From NCBI GenBank assembly GCA_016180765.1, contig JACPAP010000302.1:1-7514 (forward strand): a DNA stretch of 7,514 nt, read 5' to 3'. Source of the DNA: Gemmatimonadota bacterium (GTDB taxonomy: Bacteria > Gemmatimonadota > Gemmatimonadetes > Gemmatimonadales > GWC2-71-9). The position numbers were made by a program, and so were the translations under genes. The notes beneath the pieces are model-generated. The model worked only from the letters and a program-made list of their open reading frames with translations, was not told the DNA's origin and ran no database searches. Within the stretch, counting starts at the first letter, position 1. Each line of letters starts with the position of its first letter. Of this stretch, positions 5,332-7,514 are shown in pieces.

Positions 5332-7514
5332 CTGGAGTCCGCGCAGGTCCTCCGGCACACGGCCGAATTCCCGGTCGTCATAGCCGAGTCGCTCCCGGCG
5401 GCGGGCGGCCCCAGTCGCGGCTCGATGACGATCGACACCAAGGACCTCCTGGCGCGGGCGCCCGAGCTCAAGCCGGGTGGGCTCGAGCCGGTGATCAACC
5501 CCGAGCTGAGCTGGTTGGAATTCAACGCGCGGGTGCTGGCGCTGGCCGAGGATCCCGCGACGCCCTTGCTGGCCCGGCTCCGCTTCCTCGCCATCTTCAC
5601 CACCAACCTGGACGAGTTCTTCATGACCAAGGTGGGCGGCCTGAAGCAGGCCGTCGCCGCCGGCGTCACCAAGCGGTCCATCGACGGGCGGAGCCCGCGC
5701 GAGCTGCTCTTGGGCCTGAACCCGCGGCTCCGCGCGCTGCTCCGCCGCCAGTATCGGTGCTTCGCCGAGCTGTGTGAGGGCGAACTGAGGCGGAACGGGG
5801 TCCGGATTCGCGGCTGGCCGGACCTGGGCGAGAGCGAACGCGCCCAGCTCAAGGCCTACTTCGACGAACAGGTGTTCCCGGTGCTGACGCCCAAGGCGAT
5901 CACGACCGCGCCGGGCCACCCGTTCCCCCACATTGAAGACCTTCGCCTGTCCCTCGCCGTGGTGGTCCGGGATCCGCGTACCGACCGGGAGCACCTGAAC
6001 GTGCTCAACGTGAGCGACGCGCTCCCGCGGTTCGTGCGGCTCAAGGACACCCGCGACTTCGTCCCGATCGAGGACGTCATCCGGGCATACGGGGGCGCCC
6101 TCTATCGCGGTCGCACCGTGCTCGGCATCCACGCCTTCCGCCTGACCCGCAGCGGCGAGGTCCAATTCGAGGAGCAGACCGCGGCGAACTTCCTCGAGGT
6201 GGTAGAAGAGGAGGTTCGGCGGCGGCCGTTCGGCGCCATCATCCGGGTGGAGGTCGAACGGGGGATGCCCGAGTCGGTGCTGGACGTGTTGCTCGGCGAG
6301 CTGCGCCACTCAGAAACCCAAGACGGCCTCCCGCTCGAGGCCGGCGATGTATTCGAGGTGGATGGCCCGGTGGACCTGGGGGCGCTGGCGGAGATCGCGG
6401 AGCTGGAGATCCCGGAGCTGGACTACCCACCCTTCGCCCCCGTGGTCCCGCTGGACCGCCACCGCGCCATCTTCGACGTCCTGGACGAGCGCGACGTGCT
6501 GGTGCATCACCCGTACGAGTCCTTCGAGGACACGGTACAGCGGTTCCTCTCGGACGCGGCCGATGACCCGGACGTCGTCACCATCAAGTTGACCTTGTAC
6601 CGCGCCGGGGGCCGCTCGCCCGTCGTGGAAGCGCTGAAGCGGGCGGCGGCAGCCGGGAAGGAGGTGTCCGTCTTCGTGGAGATCAAGGCGCGCTTCGACG
6701 AGGAGACCAATATCTTCTGGGCCAAGCAGCTGGAGCGCGCGGGGATCCACACGATTACGGGCCTGGTGGCCCTCAAGACCCACGCCAAAGTCGCGCTGGT
6801 AGTGCGGCGCCGAGGCGAGCGCCTGCAGCGCTACGCGCACATCGGGACCGGCAATTACAACGCCGCCACCGCGCACGTCTACACGGACTTCGGCCTGCTC
6901 ACGTCCGATCCCACCATCAGCGCGGACCTGCAGGCGCTGTTCAACGAACTCACGGGGTCGTCGCGGGCGCCCGTCGGCGAGTTCCAGCGATTGCTGGTCG
7001 CGCCCACCTTCATGCTGCGCCGGTTCCTCGAGCTGATCGAGCGCGAGGCCGCCCACGCGCGGGCCGGCCGCGGGGGGCACATCCGCGTGAAGCTCAACGG
7101 GCTGGCGGACACCGAGGTCATCGAGGCGCTCTACCGGGCTTCGCAGGCGGGCGTGCGGATCGAGCTGAGCGTGCGGGCCATCTGCGCGCTCCGTCCCGGC
7201 ATCCGCGGGCTGTCCGACAACATCCGGGTGGTGAGCGTGCTGGGCCGGTTCCTGGAGCACGGACGGTTGTACTGCTTCGGGAACGGCGGGGACGTCGAGT
7301 ATTACATCGGCTCGGCGGACTGGCGGTCGCGCAATCTCCGGCGGCGGGTGGAGGTCGTGACCCCGGTCCTGGACCCGGCGCTCAAGACTCGGTTGGACCG
7401 GGTGCTGGAGGCCGAGCTGAACGACCCCGCGGCCTGGCGGCTCTTGCCGGACGGGAGCTACGAACGTCCCACCGGGGCCCGGGGCCCGGGCGTCCAGGAG
7501 CAGCTGCTGCAGGC
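4777..7514 (+). CDS. ppk1: DUF4956 membrane domain fused to polyphosphate kinase 1 (3' end cut by window)
   Basis: One uninterrupted frame of 912 codons reaches the window edge. Residues 1-185 give about six hydrophobic segments (10-27, 71-90, 104-119, 123-136, 149-163, 165-184). They include the DUF4956 signature GVVAAVRFRNTLRDTKDA then VYIFLAVGIGLAAGV (131-163). A linker of about 50 residues follows. PPK1 starts near 238 (NPELSWLEFN, 241-250) and is complete in its catalytic parts. Asn277 (TTNLDEF) matches E. coli Asn45, Arg609 matches Arg375, Arg639 (KARFDEE) matches Arg405, His669 (LKTHAK) matches the phosphorylated His435, and His828 (RFLEHGRLY) matches His592. Spacings between them are nearly identical to E. 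coli. Only about a dozen C-terminal residues should be missing. PPK1 reversibly polymerises the ATP gamma-phosphate into polyphosphate. With Arg-rich N-terminus inside, PPK1 would be cytosolic at the membrane. The ATG has a weak GAG site; an internal ATG at 5425 could start a PPK1-only product. Confidence 0.9.
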   Translation, partial: MLRRSPVVRVTLYYVIAIGAAVALLELFPALGIHFSPDPTRLVPDLDQLRAALGQGARGAQAASVTPLEAVFSILGALVLSVPVAWVYMLTKEDVKYDESVPHTVIILPLVVAGIVLIVRDSVALAFSLAGVVAAVRFRNTLRDTKDAVYIFLAVGIGLAAGVQALVVALILSSIFNIVVFVLWKLESAQVLRHTAEFPVVIAESLPAAGGPSRGSMTIDTKDLLARAPELKPGGLEPVINPELSWLEFNARVLALAEDPATPLLARLRFLAIFTTNLDEFFMTKVGGLKQAVAAGVTKRSIDGRSPRELLLGLNPRLRALLRRQYRCFAELCEGELRRNGVRIRGWPDLGESERAQLKAYFDEQVFPVLTPKAITTAPGHPFPHIEDLRLSLAVVVRDPRTDREHLNVLNVSDALPRFVRLKDTRDFVPIEDVIRAYGGALYRGRTVLGIHAFRLTRSGEVQFEEQTAANFLEVVEEEVRRRPFGAIIRVEVERGMPESVLDVLLGELRHSETQDGLPLEAGDVFEVDGPVDLGALAEIAELEIPELDYPPFAPVVPLDRHRAIFDVLDERDVLVHHPYESFEDTVQRFLSDAADDPDVVTIKLTLYRAGGRSPVVEALKRAAAAGKEVSVFVEIKARFDEETNIFWAKQLERAGIHTITGLVALKTHAKVALVVRRRGERLQRYAHIGTGNYNAATAHVYTDFGLLTSDPTISADLQALFNELTGSSRAPVGEFQRLLVAPTFMLRRFLELIEREAAHARAGRGGHIRVKLNGLADTEVIEALYRASQAGVRIELSVRAICALRPGIRGLSDNIRVVSVLGRFLEHGRLYCFGNGGDVEYYIGSADWRSRNLRRRVEVVTPVLDPALKTRLDRVLEAELNDPAAWRLLPDGSYERPTGARGPGVQEQLLQ

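Noticed and set aside
4708..6309. 533-codon open frame on the - strand
   Set aside because: Antisense to the DUF4956-PPK1 frame. It is His/Arg/Gln-rich without any domain, whereas the + frame shows exact PPK1 motifs at the correct spacing.
6310..7260. 316-codon open frame on the - strand
   Set aside because: Antisense to the PPK1 catalytic region, including both catalytic histidines; a shadow.

Overview
This is a dense, high-GC bacterial window with strong GTG/CTG/GCC codon bias, short intergenic gaps and no phage, IS, tRNA, rRNA or CRISPR signal. A lipoprotein-like M49 peptidase, a Sec-exported CotH-like protein and short intergenic palindromes suggest a Gram-negative-type soil or sediment bacterium. 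Gemmatimonadota is my best guess, made from overall style only and held loosely.

Left part (1-2882): the 3' end of a short-form threonine/serine dehydratase (+) converges on a 551-residue M49-family zinc peptidase (-). Both stop codons lie inside a GTGAGAN heptamer repeat, present as four tandem copies and an inverted copy, that can fold as a bidirectional terminator. Upstream of the peptidase, on the same strand, is a 194-residue membrane-anchored protein of unknown function. The gap between these two genes is filled by a 145-bp palindrome with perfect 26-bp outer arms.

Right part (2941-7514): a 58-bp divergent spacer separates the orphan membrane protein from a run of three + strand genes with gaps of 44 and 34 bp. 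They encode a cytosolic alpha/beta-hydrolase (Ser-Asp-His), a secreted CotH-kinase-like protein, and an open frame that runs off the window end. That last frame joins a six-helix DUF4956-type membrane domain (about residues 1-185) to an essentially complete polyphosphate kinase 1 (about 238-912, both catalytic histidines present).

Main discovery: CotH-like proteins and DUF4956 membrane proteins are, to my knowledge, usual partners of bacterial VTC-type polyphosphate polymerases. Here the polymerase position is taken by PPK1, covalently fused to the DUF4956 membrane domain. I infer a membrane-tethered polyphosphate synthase that may pass its product into or across the membrane, working with an exported CotH-like protein. 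The domain calls rest on visible motifs. The coupling to transport is inference.
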